Below are positions 24,261 through 37,624 of a stretch of DNA of 60,000 nucleotides, piece by piece; position 1 is the first letter of the stretch; every line of letters begins with the position of its first letter. The notes under the pieces are model-generated. The model had not been told where the DNA came from. It did no database searches and saw nothing but the letters and a program-made list of their open reading frames with translations. The DNA lies in assembly GCF_910592395.1 (NCBI RefSeq), contig NC_088308.1:9751001-9811000 (forward strand). The letters are read 5' to 3'. The position numbers were made by a program, and so were the translations under genes. The DNA comes from Lineus longissimus. Taxonomy: Eukaryota; Nemertea; Pilidiophora; Heteronemertea; Lineidae.

Positions 24261-26668
24261 GCGCAGCGAGAAAACCGGTGAAAAAAATGTCGAGTTGTTC
24301 TATCTTTGTCCGCGAGTGGCACTGCAGTTCGGCGTCGAGCTGAGTTTTGCAAGTCAAGTATTTGACGGTAGTTTAGAAATCAGTCGCATATCCGATTCAA
24401 TAATCTATATTTTAGAACAACCCAGTCATACCTCGCCTCCAGTGCACATTACTGATCTCCCAAATATAGGCATGCACGTCACGACACGCCCACCACACAC
24501 CCACAATATGGACAAATCAGCGCTCCGCTTACTACGCCACCACACGGGGCCTATTTGAACTACGGAGCGGTGTGATCATACAGGGTGATACAGAGAAGAT
24601 TGACTACATCATGCAGTACCGGCTGGCACTTATCCGTAGAAACGTAGATGAAGGTTTATTACCGAAGGTTTTAGCCGGGTTTGGAGATGAAAAATGTGAA
24701 TAAATTCCTTCGCTGTGAGCGATTTCGTCGTACATATTCATGTACACATCGAGGGGAATAGATATATTTTCGTGATGTAACCAGTTCTAAGCGGACACAT
24801 TTTTTTAGTGATTCCCGTGTGCATGTTTGTCATATCTACTGAGCTTTATCAGAGCATTATATATACAAATGATTCTTCTAATAAAAACGTTTTATTTTAG
24901 TATATGGAATACAAAACAATCACAAAAGCTTACTTTTGCTTTCATCGAAGAGCAAGAATTAGATATTTGCCAATGGCGGCCCGTCATGAACATAAGTTTA
25001 TTTTTTAACGACAACAATACATTTCCAATGCATTCAATGATGACGTCATCCTCCACAAAAAGGTTGATTCTGGAGCTACTGGCAAATTGCTATCAATAAA
25101 GTCAGCTGGGACGAGATTCGCAGTTGGGAGGGTATAAATCGTGGAAGGAACGCGCCCGATTTCACGCGGTACTTGCACAGTGATTCCACGGTTTAGTACT
25201 GACTATTCCAAGGTTTATCACTGGTTGCATGGTTTCACTGATTCCAAGCTTTATCAACTACCATAAATTACAGTCCAAGCAGTGATATTCTTTAAAAACT
25301 TCCAACTTGATCGCGTCATCGAGTCATCGTGTCGTCGAGTCATCGGGTCGAATACCACAAGCCTATTGCATGTATGATACACACAAATGTACGTAGCAAG
25401 AATATTCGAAAAAAATGCCACAAATGACACGATTTCCTATATATTTCGAGAGTGCTCTAATGTTACCCTGTTATATATTACTCAGGGGAACATTTTTTCC
25501 TATTTTGAGCCTATCAAAAATGGTCAAGGGCAAAAACACATATCGCAACATTAATCATCGTCTGCACGATCTAACCGAATCACATCCACTGCCATATTCC
25601 ACATCCTACAAAAATAGTGGGTTTAACAACACCAAAATGCACTTCGTCTTTGGAGGAAACATGATTTCGGACAAAGACTTAAAATACACTTTGACAATAT
25701 TTAAGGAGTTTTCGCTATCTAAAAAAGGTTCAGAAGTCCGACAGAGCTTTTCACGGCAGCACATTCAGATTCAATGGCGGCCAATTCAAGCTGTGACTGT
25801 AGGACCGCCTCACCACACTACTATCAAGGCGCTAGAGTATGTAGTAGAAGTCTGTTGAAAGACGAAGACGAGGTATCCCGGTTAGGCCTGGATGTGTGAG
25901 AATGAAATCATTCTGTAACTAGAAGCGTCGACAACATCAACCAAATATAGGTGTAACGTATTTGGTTGTCCCTAGTATCCTAGTGTTCAATAAACAAAAA
26001 GAAGATGATTAACAAAATAAGCCGTTTTATGACACATTTAGTACATATAGAATCAAGTACCCTTTTCTCCTGTTCTCCGAACACGATGGAAACACTAATA
26101 CATGTGGAAACATTGCACTGGTGAGTAAGGAGAATCAAGAAACGAAATCAAATGTGCGACGAGAGTATTCGCGCATCCTTGAGTACAATCCTGATCTGAA
26201 CCCATATACCCTGCGTCGTTGGCGCAATAGGCGGAAAATGCCGCCAGTAACTTTCGGGTTCCTCTTGCTCGAATAACTCGCCAGTCTTAATTACTAACAC
26301 ATCCATAGATGAGCACGAGTAGCTCGACATTATTATGCAAAAAAGAAAACCTGGCCATCAAATACTGGCTTTTCTCTGTTACCACGATGTCCATCAAAGA
26401 CAAAATTATGTAATTCGTACGCATTCTACTCATGTATAACAACTTAACGTGGTGATAACTTCACCTTGCAGTTGTTCAGGCAGGTAGCAAGGTGTAATAT
26501 CGTATCATGCAATCACCCGTCACCCCTTCCATTTGCCAGATTAATGGCGAATACGACAACCAAAAATAGTTATGCATAAGCGATATCGCGTTCTAATCAA
26601 ATAATTCTGTCTTTGATAGGACACAGTGTTTTCAATGATGCAGAGGACAGTTTGGTAACATACAGTAG

Positions 26669-28089
26669 TCCCGCGCATACCTCGCCGTCTGACCCAAGGC
26701 TGATATGAAAAACATTTCTAAGCGAAGTTGTCAATTTTTACCCGAACAATAGCGGGTTCGAGACATGGCATTAATCACCCTTCGACTGGGATTACAAACG
26801 TAATTTGATCACAATTGGTCTAACTATTCCCGCACAATAGTAGTAGTGTAATGATGACTCAACAGTACCGATCATTGAATAAGACTTGTGTAAAGGGTTT
26901 GTCCGATTAGAATTTCGATAACTTTTTTCACGTGATTAGAAGTACAGTATTTATGGTGAATATGAAATTATCGCTCTGCTGTTCCTGAGCCATTGTACAT
27001 GGTAATGTATGGCCATGACGACAGATGATGAAGATGGTGACAGTGGTAAAGCTGACATCGGTTTGTATCCCGAGCCCAAGGCGACATCTCCATGCCTCTT
27101 CATTAGCTCAGAAGATTCGATATTTAGATGAATACATTCAGGCCCACCTTTTGGGCCATGTGCATGCGAGGATACCGTCACAAAACGCGCGCCTATATCG
27201 AATCCATACACGGACATTTCGCGATTAGCAAATGAAGTTGACCCCAGGAATTCGTATGAGGAGCTCCCAACCGTAAATGGGCGACAGGCTGATACTGGAG
27301 ATTATTTCCAAAATTAAGCTGCAGATAGACCAGTCATCCAGGAATTACAAGATCATGCTACTGAAAATGTCAGGGAGAACACAATGTTTCCTGTTCGACC
27401 AATATGAAAAGGACAAGACTTCTTGATGTATATGTATCAAGTGGCTTACAACAACACCCTGTCATTGTTGTCCAATTGTCATGTGGAATTACTCGTACAA
27501 TGTCATAATTTATTTCCTACGAACCACTTTGCTCTCTCCACAGACCTCATGAAACTGATCCTAGCTGAGAACATCGCTCAGGGCATGCATGGCGGCAAAT
27601 TATTGTCACAATGACTGATTATAATTCAAGAAGCCTAGTTTTTGGTGAAAACATGAACAATTTTGATCATAAAACCCCACATTGTCGCTGTTCCTGGAGG
27701 AAATGTGTAATTATTTGTTCGCCATCTTTGAGAATGGTGTCGCAGCAATTTTAATGTGTAATTTCATTCTAAAATTCCTTATTATTTTTTCTCCTAATTT
27801 AGTGGGTGCGAAGGTCATTAATGACTCGCATGACTTGGGCCATGGTGCCGTCAATGCAAGTTTCATGAAATTCGCCCTGACAGTTTTTCATGAAATCACA
27901 ATCTAAGGGATGGCTCTCTTTATAGCACCCTGTCCCTTTTGATACATGCTGATTTGCCTTCACTATTAGCAATGTATAAGAGATTGTAAAGATCGCTAAC
28001 AGTTGATAACAAAACAAAACTCTTTTCACGAGGATGGGTCAGAACAGAGACGCGGATTAATTGGTTGCTAGCAAATACTGCTACCATTC
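26669..28089. other. Interior of the composite, no gene recognised
   Basis: Short open frames only; none shows a recognised domain or paired splice signals. Probably decayed transposon sequence. Confidence 0.4.
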
Positions 28090-28536
28090 GTTGACGAGGA
28101 TACGTTTTTGTTGATCCTTGACCAGTACCAACCGCATAGGAATCGGGAATTTCAGAACATGCTTGAAGAGGCTGGAGGTCATCTCTATTTCATTCCTGGA
28201 TAGTGTACAAGCCTTCTCCAACCCCTGGATATTAGCATCATGAAATATTTTAAATGCCAACTATTCGTGCCATCTGGATGGCCTGGGAAATCTGTCACAC
28301 CGAGGATGATAGAGAATGTCCCCAAATCGAACTGAGAGGTCTTGAGAATGATCAGCTTGTCTTGGGAGAGGATCAGCGCTGATGCTGTGCGCACTGCTTT
28401 TGGAGATGGCCATTTGACCATTATAGACGACAATGAAGGTCAACAAGTAGAACTTGGACAATTAGTTGAAATTGAACAAAGTGACCAGGAAGATGATGAA
28501 GAGGTTTTTGATGAAGAGCCAGATCATCAAGAATAA
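28090..28536 (+). pseudogene. pogo/Tigger-like DDE_1 transposase fragment
   Basis: A continuous frame shows the end of a DDE_1 domain: LILDQYQPHRN, then HLYFIPG-stop-CTSLLQPLDI (the family's P-x-x-T-S-x-x-Q-P-L-D block), a W-containing segment, and an acidic C-terminal tail ending at TAA 28536. In-frame stops TAG (28201-28203) and TGA (28333-28335) make it a relic. The catalytic N-terminal part was not found upstream. Confidence 0.7.
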
Positions 28537-28698
28537 ACAAAATTATTCATTGTTTCTTTCGATAAAATGCGTCCATATCCCGGTGGGAGGAATGGCATGT
28601 TGCCATTGAAATAATGCACCTGCCTTTCTTTCATTTACGCAGCAACATTTCTTCCGTCATCAAGCATTCAACGGTTGCGACACAATGCCCATTTCTAA

Positions 28699-29571
28699 AG
28701 GCCTATTTGTGCTGCAGACGAATGCGAACGCGAACGCGACCACGAACGCGGACGCGGCGTTCGCGTTGGATTGATTAAATGGAATTTAAATGTAGTCGTT
28801 CATACAGACTACGACCGCGAACGCGGCTGTATTTTTGTCCGTGCGAAAAGCCAACCAGATTGCCCCCAGAGCGAATTTCTGGCAAAAGGTCGCGCGGCAT
28901 ATTTCTTAACAACCAATCAGATGTTTTGTTTACGTTCATCTGCAACCACGTGGCGATCGACACACGTGGCTCGGTTTACTGTAGGCTTCGTCGATGCAAT
29001 GTCGCGGGATACAACCGAGCTACTTATTTAGGAAATCCAAAAAAAACCAATACTATACGTCTGTACCATTCCCAGGACATAGTCAAACTGTTCCTCTGTC
29101 ATCCTAAAGTACTCCTTAAACTTGTCAGGGTAAAAGTGAAGCTCCTTCACTAGATGATGGTATTCTCCGTATTTGTCTCGTTTCTGCAAAATCTCGTGCA
29201 CACGTATACGCCTCTGTCTCCTTCTCCTCCGTGTGTACAGGTACATTGCCAAAATTTCATCAGCGGTGTCAGTGTCTGAGGACTAGACGCCTTTTTGCTT
29301 GGTTAGGTAGTGGAAGTATTGTAATAATGCTATGCTTCAGCCCTGTGACTGTACTAATTTTTATGTAAACTTTTTTGATGAATAAATCAAATTATGTCTA
29401 AAAAGAAAGTACATGTAGGCCTATACAAACGTCCAGCTCGACAAGGTCGCGAATTACGACATGCCGCATCAATAACCGGGTTACGTATGAACGGCGATTC
29501 GCGCGGATAGTCGCGCGGAAAGTCGCGCGGAAAGTCGCGTGGTCGCATTCGTCTGCAGCATAACCAGGCCT
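28699..29571. mobile_element. 873-bp PIF/Harbinger element
   Basis: Ends AGGCCT followed by TGCTGCAGACGAATGCGA on both sides in inverse orientation, with TAA target duplication (28696-28698, 29572-29574). Subterminal GCGAACGCG/GTCGCGCGG repeats occur at both ends. It retains an N-terminal piece of its transposase on the minus strand (29028-29252), so it is an internally deleted copy. Confidence 0.82.
29028..29252 (-). pseudogene. N-terminal fragment of PIF/Harbinger (HARBI1/ALP1-like) transposase
   Basis: An arginine-rich start (YTRRRRRQRRIRVHEILQ) is followed by YGEYHHLVKEL and FKEYFRMTEEQFDYVLGMV, the typical N-terminal helical block of ALP1/HARBI1-like nucleases. The frame ends after 74 residues and the DDE catalytic region is missing. 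Confidence 0.7.
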
Positions 29572-29578
29572 TAAGGGC

Positions 29579-30379
29579 TACGGTGGCCCATAGAGGACAT
29601 GCGTTTATTTTCAATATATTAGAATATTTTTCTTTTTACAATGCGATTGTTTTCTCTCGAATTACAACCGCCGTCGGATTTATTTCTCACCGCCGAAAAA
29701 ATAATTCCCACCGCCGGGTTAAAAATAATAATTCCCACCACCGCGGTGGAAAATAATACCCACCGCGGTGGGAAATAATATCCACCGCGGTGAGAAATGT
29801 TTACAACCACGATTGTGGCTGGACTAGTATCAGGTCAAGGGGAGTAACAACATAAAAAAGATCGGAGCGGGAGCTAATTCGTTATTGACATCGCAAGGAT
29901 GAAAACAATTGAAGACGTAGGTCATTGACATTGTATTATTCAGGTCTACTGCCACAAGCTACTAAATCAAAGCAGGTCCTATCATTACAAAGAGCCGGCA
30001 TCTTCACAGCACAGGACATAGCCAAGCCTAATAGCTGAGCTACCTCTTCAATTGTCTTCATCCTTGCGATGTCAATAACGAATTAGCTCCCGCTCCGATC
30101 TTTCTTATGTTGTTACTCTCCTTGACCTGATACTAGTCCAGCCACAATCTAGGTTGTAAACATTTCTCACCGCGGTAGATATTATTTTCCACCGCGGTGG
30201 GTATCATTTTCCACCGCGGTGGGAATTATTATTTTGTAACCCGGCGGTGGGAATTATTTTTTTGGCGGTGAGAAATAAATCCGACGGCGGTTGTAATTGG
30301 TGAGAAAAAAATCGCATTGTAAAAAGAAAAATATTCTAATATATTGAAAATAAACGCATGTCCTCTATGGGCCACCGTA
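29579..30379. mobile_element. 801-bp foldback element with palindromic CCACCGCGGTGG repeats
   Basis: Nearly the whole element is two inverted arms of about 335 bp (29579-29915 and 30045-30379) around about 130 bp. Ends are TACGGTGGCCCATAGAGGAC and inverse. Each arm carries a ladder of self-complementary CCACCGCGGTGG words spaced by AATAAT-type sequence. Possible target duplication A(G/A)GGC on each side. No coding capacity. It lies five bases from the PIF element. Confidence 0.8.
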
Positions 30380-30809
30380 AAGGCAGCTTTGATTTTTCGT
30401 TTGTGTGCGCTACAGGACTTTAGGCGAACATGGATAGTCTTCTATACTGACTGAATAGCCCAGTGTGACAACACATGTAACGTGTTTCAACATTGCTCGT
30501 AAACGCCAGGTAACCTCCAGGACTGACATAACTGAGTATCCCGTATTAAACGCGCAGGTCGGTTAATAGGTCTGGTCATTAATTTCCATGTAAAATGGAC
30601 ATCATCGCTATTATATTATTAGGCTAAAAATTGACAACTTCACTGGACTTTGAAAAAAATTTCAAATCAGGCCTACGAATACCAAGTCTCAACTCACGGC
30701 TTGCTCATATAGTGCAACCAGTTGAACTTCGTCTTGGACAAACCGAAACCACCAGACAAAGTGCTTGCCAACTCGCGTTTTGCTTGCCGAGTCAAAACCG
30801 CATGATGGT
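30380..30809. other. Gap between foldback element and composite right arm
   Basis: No gene recognised; short open frames only. Confidence 0.4.
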
Positions 30810-31671
30810 TTATGATATGTTACTAAACTGTCCTCTGCATCATTGAAAACACGGTGTGTTATCAAAGACAAATGTTTTTCTTTCGAACGCGATATCGCTC
30901 ATGCATAACTATTTTAGGTCGTCGTATTCGCCGTTAATGTGGCAAATGGAATGGGTGACAGGTGATTACATGACACGATGTCGAACCTTGCTACCTGCCT
31001 GTACAACTGCAAGGTGAAGTAATCACCACGTTGAGTTGTTATAAATGAGGTAAATAGCGTACGAATAAAATAACTTTGTCTTTGATTGAGATCGTAGTAA
31101 CAGAGAAAAACTGAATTTGAGGCCCAGGTTATCCTTTTTGCAAAACAATGTCGAGCTACTCGTGCTCATCTACGGATGTGTTAGTAATTAAGACCGGTGA
31201 ATTGGTGGATCAAGAGGATGCCGAAAGCTGCTGGTGGCATTCTCCGCCTATCGCGCCAACGTCACGGGGTATAGGGATTAGAGACAACCTAATACGTTAC
31301 ACCTGGACGCAAGGGCCCAACGCGCCGCGTAGCGGCAAAAAAGCGAAGCTGGCGAAACATTTATAACGGGTCACCGTCACTTATTATTGGACTTATAGCG
31401 CATTTACGGGGTTGCAACTATTTTGCTTTATAGTGTCACCAGGAAAGAAAAGCATGCGACCTAACGCCGATCTATTTGTATAAAGTGATAATTGGAAGGT
31501 ATATAGTAGGAAATATCAATAAAATAATCATTCCATGTCGTCTTTTGAGGGCATTTTTGATTGTAAAAAATATATGTGTACGTCACCGTAGTCTCTGCAA
31601 TGATAATTTTATCAGAGCAGTCTCGCGCAAGTAGAAGTTCTTTACCTATTAGTTCTTCACTTATTAGTCTC

Positions 31672-31696
31672 AACGTCTGGCGCAAAGCCAGACGTT
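31672..31696. repeat. Stem-loop AACGTCTGGC / GCCAGACGTT
   Basis: 10-bp perfect stem with a 5-nt loop, present in both 3156-bp units. Confidence 0.7.
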
Positions 31697-34337
31697 TTCC
31701 ATTACGATTTCACTACGATGTTTGACAAGAAGGAGCAGTGCGCGAGATATGCTAATGAGCAAACTTCCCTCGCTTGAGTTTCTGAAGAATGTTCCATATC
31801 GCGCTAAGCTCATCACTGCTGATTTATGACAGGCGTGCAACGGTAGGTATCTGCTCCCCAACTTCCACCCGAATACGGTACAATAAGTTACCATTTTATG
31901 GGAATGGGACAATGCCCTCACTGTGTATGGAGTCATAGGGATAAGAAGACATTATTCATTAGTGTTGGTACAAGTGATTTTGCCCAAAAAGCATGCGCAT
32001 TCAAAAAACAAAATATGCAAGGTATCACACATGACCATGACGACGTGCAGAAAGTGCACTGGCCAGTGCATACCCTATGGCTATGTACTAGTAAACATGG
32101 TAAACATGAACAACATCATTATTCATCGGCAGTTCATTTTACTCCGAGCTTTTCCTGAAACATATAGCCATGATGATTAGGCCTACCATGTACCATGACC
32201 AATAACAGCACTAGATCATGTAGATGTCAACAAGTTCACATGATGATGATGAACCGTATAATCCCGCATGGCGCATGTGGGGCAAGCGTCTAAACCAAAG
32301 CCCCAAAATCACTTGTTTTGGTCTATTTCACTTGTGTTTCCCCCCTCTCCCAGTCCATAATACATTTACAGTTTACAATCCCCGATCATGGCCCAACAAA
32401 ATGTCATCGGTTGACTAAAGGAACACAACTGTTCAATGGATTTATAGTTGAATGCGATCAAACTACGTCTTTTCAATCGTGGATTGTAAATTTAACTCCA
32501 TGGGCCTAGGGAAGGCCCTATAACAATACTTTCGACACAGTTATTATCTCCGCTGCCTCCACCATCCACCATGTTACACACAGTGCTCACTGCTGATTCT
32601 AAAATGCGCCACCTAGTCAAAACAGGACATATGTTCTTCTAGGAATAGATCTCTTTCCAATATTTCGTCATTCCACTATCGTCATCACCTCATCATACTT
32701 TCATTGACATTACAGGCACACATCCACAGAGCACTCTTCAAATCATCTACACAGTGGTTATCCAACTAGGATTATAAAGGTAATTTCTTAGCCCCGCACA
32801 GTGGGTTTCAGTCTTGATAAAGGGGCACTATTGCTAGCAGCTAGGTAGGCAAGATAAAGTTAGCCGAAGTAGCCGATAGGGGTCTCTCACCCCTCAAAGT
32901 CTGTCACAACTATTCAAGTTTGTCAAGGAATACATGCAGCGCTGACTCTAACAAGACCCAATAGGAATGTCGCACAGTCATCTGTCAAAAACAAGACCTA
33001 TGTTGTAGTATGATCTCTTGCCAATATTTAATAATTGCACTATCGTCATCACCTCATCATACTTCATTGACATTACAGGCACAAATTGACATAGACCTGA
33101 CCACTGTTGCAATCAACGACACAGTCGCTATCCAAGTAGCATTATAGAGGTAATTATCATTATCATACCTCATTAGCATGTGAACCAATCGCGTCGCGTC
33201 CTTTGCGATCACGGCAAAGCCTCATGGAATAATGTCTTTCACCGTTGAATAATTTTTCATATTCCATGCCTACAACCTCAATTTCTTCATTATTCCATGG
33301 CTAGAAGTTCAATACTAATATAATATCCAAGATAAAGTTACAAGAAGTAGTCAATAGGGGTCTCTCACCTCTCACTGTATGTCCATACTATTCACGCTTG
33401 TACGAGGAATACATTCAATGCTGAATCTAACAACACCCAGTGCCCTTACTCTGTATATTAGTCACTGGAAGATGGCCCATTTCACTCCTTGCTTCTACTT
33501 CACCTATAGTCTCATTGCAAACGCCTCACTTCTATGATATCACATTCACTTTCAGCTGTCATGCAACGCAACAACTGTGCTATCTGCCATCGCACATCAA
33601 CGAAGAAGTGCAGCCGCCCACATTCCACCTCACGTCTGTCCGACCAGCTGCAATCCTCGAGGACGCCCCACTGTACCACGATTTCACTACGATGTTTGAC
33701 AAGAAGGAGCAGTGCGCGAGATAGGCTAATGAGCAGACTTCCCTCGCTTGAGTTTCAGAAGAATGTTCCATATCGCGCTAAGCTGACCACTGCTGACCAT
33801 GACAGGCGTGCATTGGACTGGTACAGGTTGGAACTGAACATTGAATATGCTGGTGGTGACGCTTTCTGATGAGAAGTTGGTCGTGACTGATGCAGTATCC
33901 TTGGACTTGTCCACACCATCGTTCAATCATTGCTCTCTGAGCTGCCTTGATTCTGTACTTACCCAAATACTAAGACCAAATGCCTGTTGACTGTGCTTTA
34001 AGAGAGACTGGCGCCATGCCTAGAGATATGACTGACCCCTATTGGCAAATTTGTATGACTTTATCTTGCCTACCTAGCTGCTGCCTATAGTCTCCCTTTA
34101 ACTGCGGAACACTTCAAAGTCGATAAAATGCCATGTTCCACCTTTTAATGTGTTCAGACCGCCATTTTCAAAATAATCAAGTCAGGACACTGCCTTCTAG
34201 TCTCATAATAAATTTTGCTTTCCTCAATAATAACATTTCTTCTTCTTCAATGCTTTCATCATTCCAAACTTCTCCTCCTCTGACTTTTACAGGGGTACAG
34301 TCATGGCAATCAAAACCCAAATACTGAGACCAAATGC

Positions 34338-34401
34338 CTGTTGACTGTGCTTTAAGAGAGACTGGCGCCATGCCTAGTCTCTCTTAAAGCACAGTCAACA
34401 G
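34338..34401. repeat. 64-bp perfect hairpin near the end of the 3156-bp unit
   Basis: Two 26-nt arms, exact inverse complements, around a 12-nt loop GGCGCCATGCCT; the right arm ends about 60 bp before the unit's end. The left arm alone also occurs near 33985-34010 as part of a direct repeat. The second unit has the same structure at about 37499-37562. Confidence 0.85.
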
Positions 34402-34468
34402 ACACCAACCCCCTCAGACTCAGAAACCACAAACGCCCAACCCTTCCTGCTACCTTAATACTTCTGGA

Positions 34469-37400
34469 CGCAAGGGCCCAACGCGCCGCGTAGCGGCAAA
34501 AAAGCGAAGCTGGCGAAACATTTATAACGGGTCACCGTCACTTATTATTGGACTTATAGCGCATTTACGGGGTTGCAACTATTTTGCTTTATAGTGTCAC
34601 CAGGAAAGAAAAGCATGCGACCTAACGCCGATCTATTTGTATAAAGTGATAATTGGAAGGTATATAGTAGGAAATATCAATAAAATAATCATTCCATGTC
34701 GTCTTTTGAGGGCATTTTTGATTGTAAAAAATATATGTGTACGTCACCGTAGTCTCTGCAATGATAATTTTATCAGAGCAGTCTCGCGCAAGTAGAAGTT
34801 CTTTACCTATTAGTTCTTCACTTATTAGTCTCAACGTCTGGCGCAAAGCCAGACGTTTTCCATTACGATTTCACTACGATGCTTGACAAGAAGGAGCAGT
34901 GCGCGAGATATGCTAATGAGCAGACTTCCCTCGCTTGAGTTTCTGCAGAATGTTCCATATCGCGCTAAGCTCATCACTGCTGATTTATGACAGGCGTGCA
35001 ACGGTAGGTATCTGCTCCCCAACTTCCACCCTAATACGGTACAATAAGTTACCATTTGATGGGAATGGGACAATGCCCTCACTGTGTATGGAGTCATAGG
35101 GATAAGAAGACATTATTCATTAGTGTTGGTACAAGTGATTTTGCCCAAAAAGCATGCGCATTCAAAAAACAAAATATGCAAGGTATTACGTACAGTACAT
35201 GACCATGACGACGTGCAGAAAGTGCACTGGCCAGTGCATACCCTATGGCTATGTACTAGTAAACATGGTAAACATGAACAACATCATTATTCATCGGCAG
35301 TTCATTTTACTCCGAGCTTTTCCTGAAACATATAGCCATGATGATTAGGCCTACCATGTACCATGACCAATAACAGCACTAGATCATGTAGATGTCAACA
35401 AGTTCACATGAACCGTATAATCCCGCATGGCGCATGTGGGGCATGCGTCTAAACCAAAGCCCCAAAATCACTTGTTTTGGTCTATTTCACTTGTGTTTCC
35501 CCCCTCTCCCAGTCCATAATACATTTACAGTTTACAATCCCCGATCATGGCCCAACAAAAGGTCATCGGTTGACTAAAGGAACACAACTGTTCAATGGAT
35601 TTATAGTTGAATGCGATCAAACTACGTCTTTTCAATCGTGGATTGTAAATTTAACCCCCATGGGCCTAGGGAAGGCCCTATAACAATACTTTCGACACAG
35701 TTATTATCTCCGCTGCCTCCACCATCCACCATGTTACACACAGTGCTCACTGCTGATTCTAAAATGCGCCACCTAGTCAAAACAGGACATATGTTCTTCT
35801 AGGAATAGATCTCTTTCCAATATTTCGTCATTCCACTGTCGTCATCACCTCATCATACTTTCATTGACATTACAGGCACACATCCACAGAGCACTCTTCA
35901 AATCATCTACACAGTGGTTATCCAACTAGGATTATAAAGGTAATTTCTTAGCCCCGCACAGTGGGTTTCAGTCTTGATAAAGGGGCACTATTGCTAGCAG
36001 CTAGGTAGGCAAGATAAAGTTAGCCGAAGTAGCCGATAGGGGTCTCTCACCCCTCAAAGTCCGTCACAACTATTCAAGTTTGTACAAGGAATACATGCAG
36101 CGCTGACTCTAACAAGACCCAATGGGAATGTCGCACAGTCATCTGTCAAAAACAAGACCTATGTTGTAGTATGATCTCTTGCCAATATTTAATAATTGCA
36201 CTATCGTCATCACCTCATCATACTTCATTGACATTACAGGCACAAATTGACATAGACCTGACCACTGTTGCAATCAACGACACAGTCGCTATCCAAGTAG
36301 CATTATAGAGGTAATTATCATTATCATACCTCATTAGCATGTGAACCAATCGCGTCGCGTCCTTTGCGATCACGGCAAAGCCTCATGGAATAATGTCTTT
36401 CACCGTTGAATAATTTTTCATATTCCATGCCTACAACTTCAATTTCTTCATATTCCATGGCTAGAAGTTCAATACTAATATAATATCCAAGATAAAGTTA
36501 CAAGAAGTAGTCAATAGGGGTCTCTCACCTCTCACTGTATGTCCATACTATTCACGCTTGTACGAGGAATACATTCAATGCTGAATCTAACAACACCCAG
36601 TGCCCTTACTCTGTATATTAGTCACTGGAAGATGGCCCATTTCACTCCTTGCTTCTACTTCACCTATAGTCTCATTGCAAACGCCTCACTTCTATGATAT
36701 CACATTCACTTTCAGCTGTCATGCAACGCAACAACTGTGCTATCTGCCATCGCACATCAACGAAGAAGTGCAGCCGCCCACATTCCACCTCACGTCTGTC
36801 CGACCAGCTGCAATCCTCGAGGACGCCCCACTGTACCACGATTTCACTACGATGTTTGACCAGAAGGAGCAGTGCGCGAGATAGGCTAATGAGCAGACTT
36901 CCCTCGCTTGAGTTTCAGAAGAATGTTCCATATCGCGCTAAGCTGACCACTGCTGACCATGACAGGCATGCATTGGACTGGTACAGGTTGGAACTGAACA
37001 TTGAATATGCTGGTGGTGACGCTTTCTGATGAGAAGTTGGTCGTGACTGATGCAGTATCCTTGGACTTGTCCACACCATCGTTCAATCATTGCTCTCTGA
37101 GCTGCCTTGATTCTGTACTTACCCAAATACTAAGACCAAATGCCTGTTGACTGTGCTTTAAGAGAGACTGGCGCCATGCCTAGAGATATGACTGACCCCT
37201 ATTGGCAAATTTGTATGACTTTATCTTGCCTACCTAGCTGCTGCCTATAGTCTCCCTTTAACTGCGGAACACTTCAAAGTCGATAAAATGCCATGTTCCA
37301 CCTTTTAATGTGTTCAGACCGCCATTTTCAAAATAATCAAGTCAGGACACTGCCTTCTAGTCTCATAATAAATTTTGCTTTCCTCAAAAATAACATTTCT

Positions 37401-37624
37401 TCTTCTTCAATGCTTTCATCATTCCAAACTTCTCCTCCTCTGACTTTTACAGGGGTACAGTCATGGCAATCAAAACCCAAATACTGAGACCAAATGCCTG
37501 TTGACTGTGCTTTAAGAGAGACTGGCGCCATGCCTAGTCTCTCTTAAAGCACAGTCAACAGACACCAACCCCCTCAGACTCAGAAACCACAAAACGCCCA
37601 ACCCTTCCTGCTACCTTAATACTT
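34469..37624. mobile_element. 3156-bp unit, second head-to-tail copy
   Basis: Direct repeat of the preceding unit with scattered substitutions and small indels, followed by a third CTGGA (37625-37629). Same internal repeats and terminal hairpin (about 37499-37562). The original right-arm sequence resumes at 37625, showing that the pair interrupted the composite's right arm. Confidence 0.85.

Larger units (their letters stand above)
21382..25363. mobile_element. 4-kb TIR element with GGCTTGTGGTATTCGAC termini
   Basis: Left end GGCTTGTGGTATTCGAC at 21382 continues into CGATGACTCGACGA; the right end is its inverse, finishing at 25363 with further ATGACTCGA iterations. No target duplication could be fixed. 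No coding domain recognised. Internally it holds a perfect 68-bp inverted pair (22995-23062 / 23825-23892) and a 13-bp stem hairpin (24217-24260). Confidence 0.55.
31308..34463. mobile_element. 3156-bp unit, first head-to-tail copy
   Basis: Begins CGCAAGGGCCCAACGCGCC and ends CCTTAATACTT; preceded and followed by CTGGA (31303-31307, 34464-34468). Near-identical to the unit at 34469-37624. Contains a hairpin at 31672-31696, an internally duplicated block of about 140 bp (31697-31840 and 33677-33817), two related blocks around 32648 and 33013, and a 64-bp hairpin close to its end (34338-34401). Open frames up to 111 residues exist, but none is recognised. No long terminal repeat or TIR was seen. 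Confidence 0.8.

Noticed and set aside
27799-28029. Minus-strand frame with signal-peptide-like start
   Set aside because: Begins at GTG, has no ATG or splice support, and lies in decayed transposon DNA.
33440-33724. 94-residue frame conserved in both 3156-bp units
   Set aside because: The units are near-identical at DNA level so conservation is uninformative; no domain recognised.
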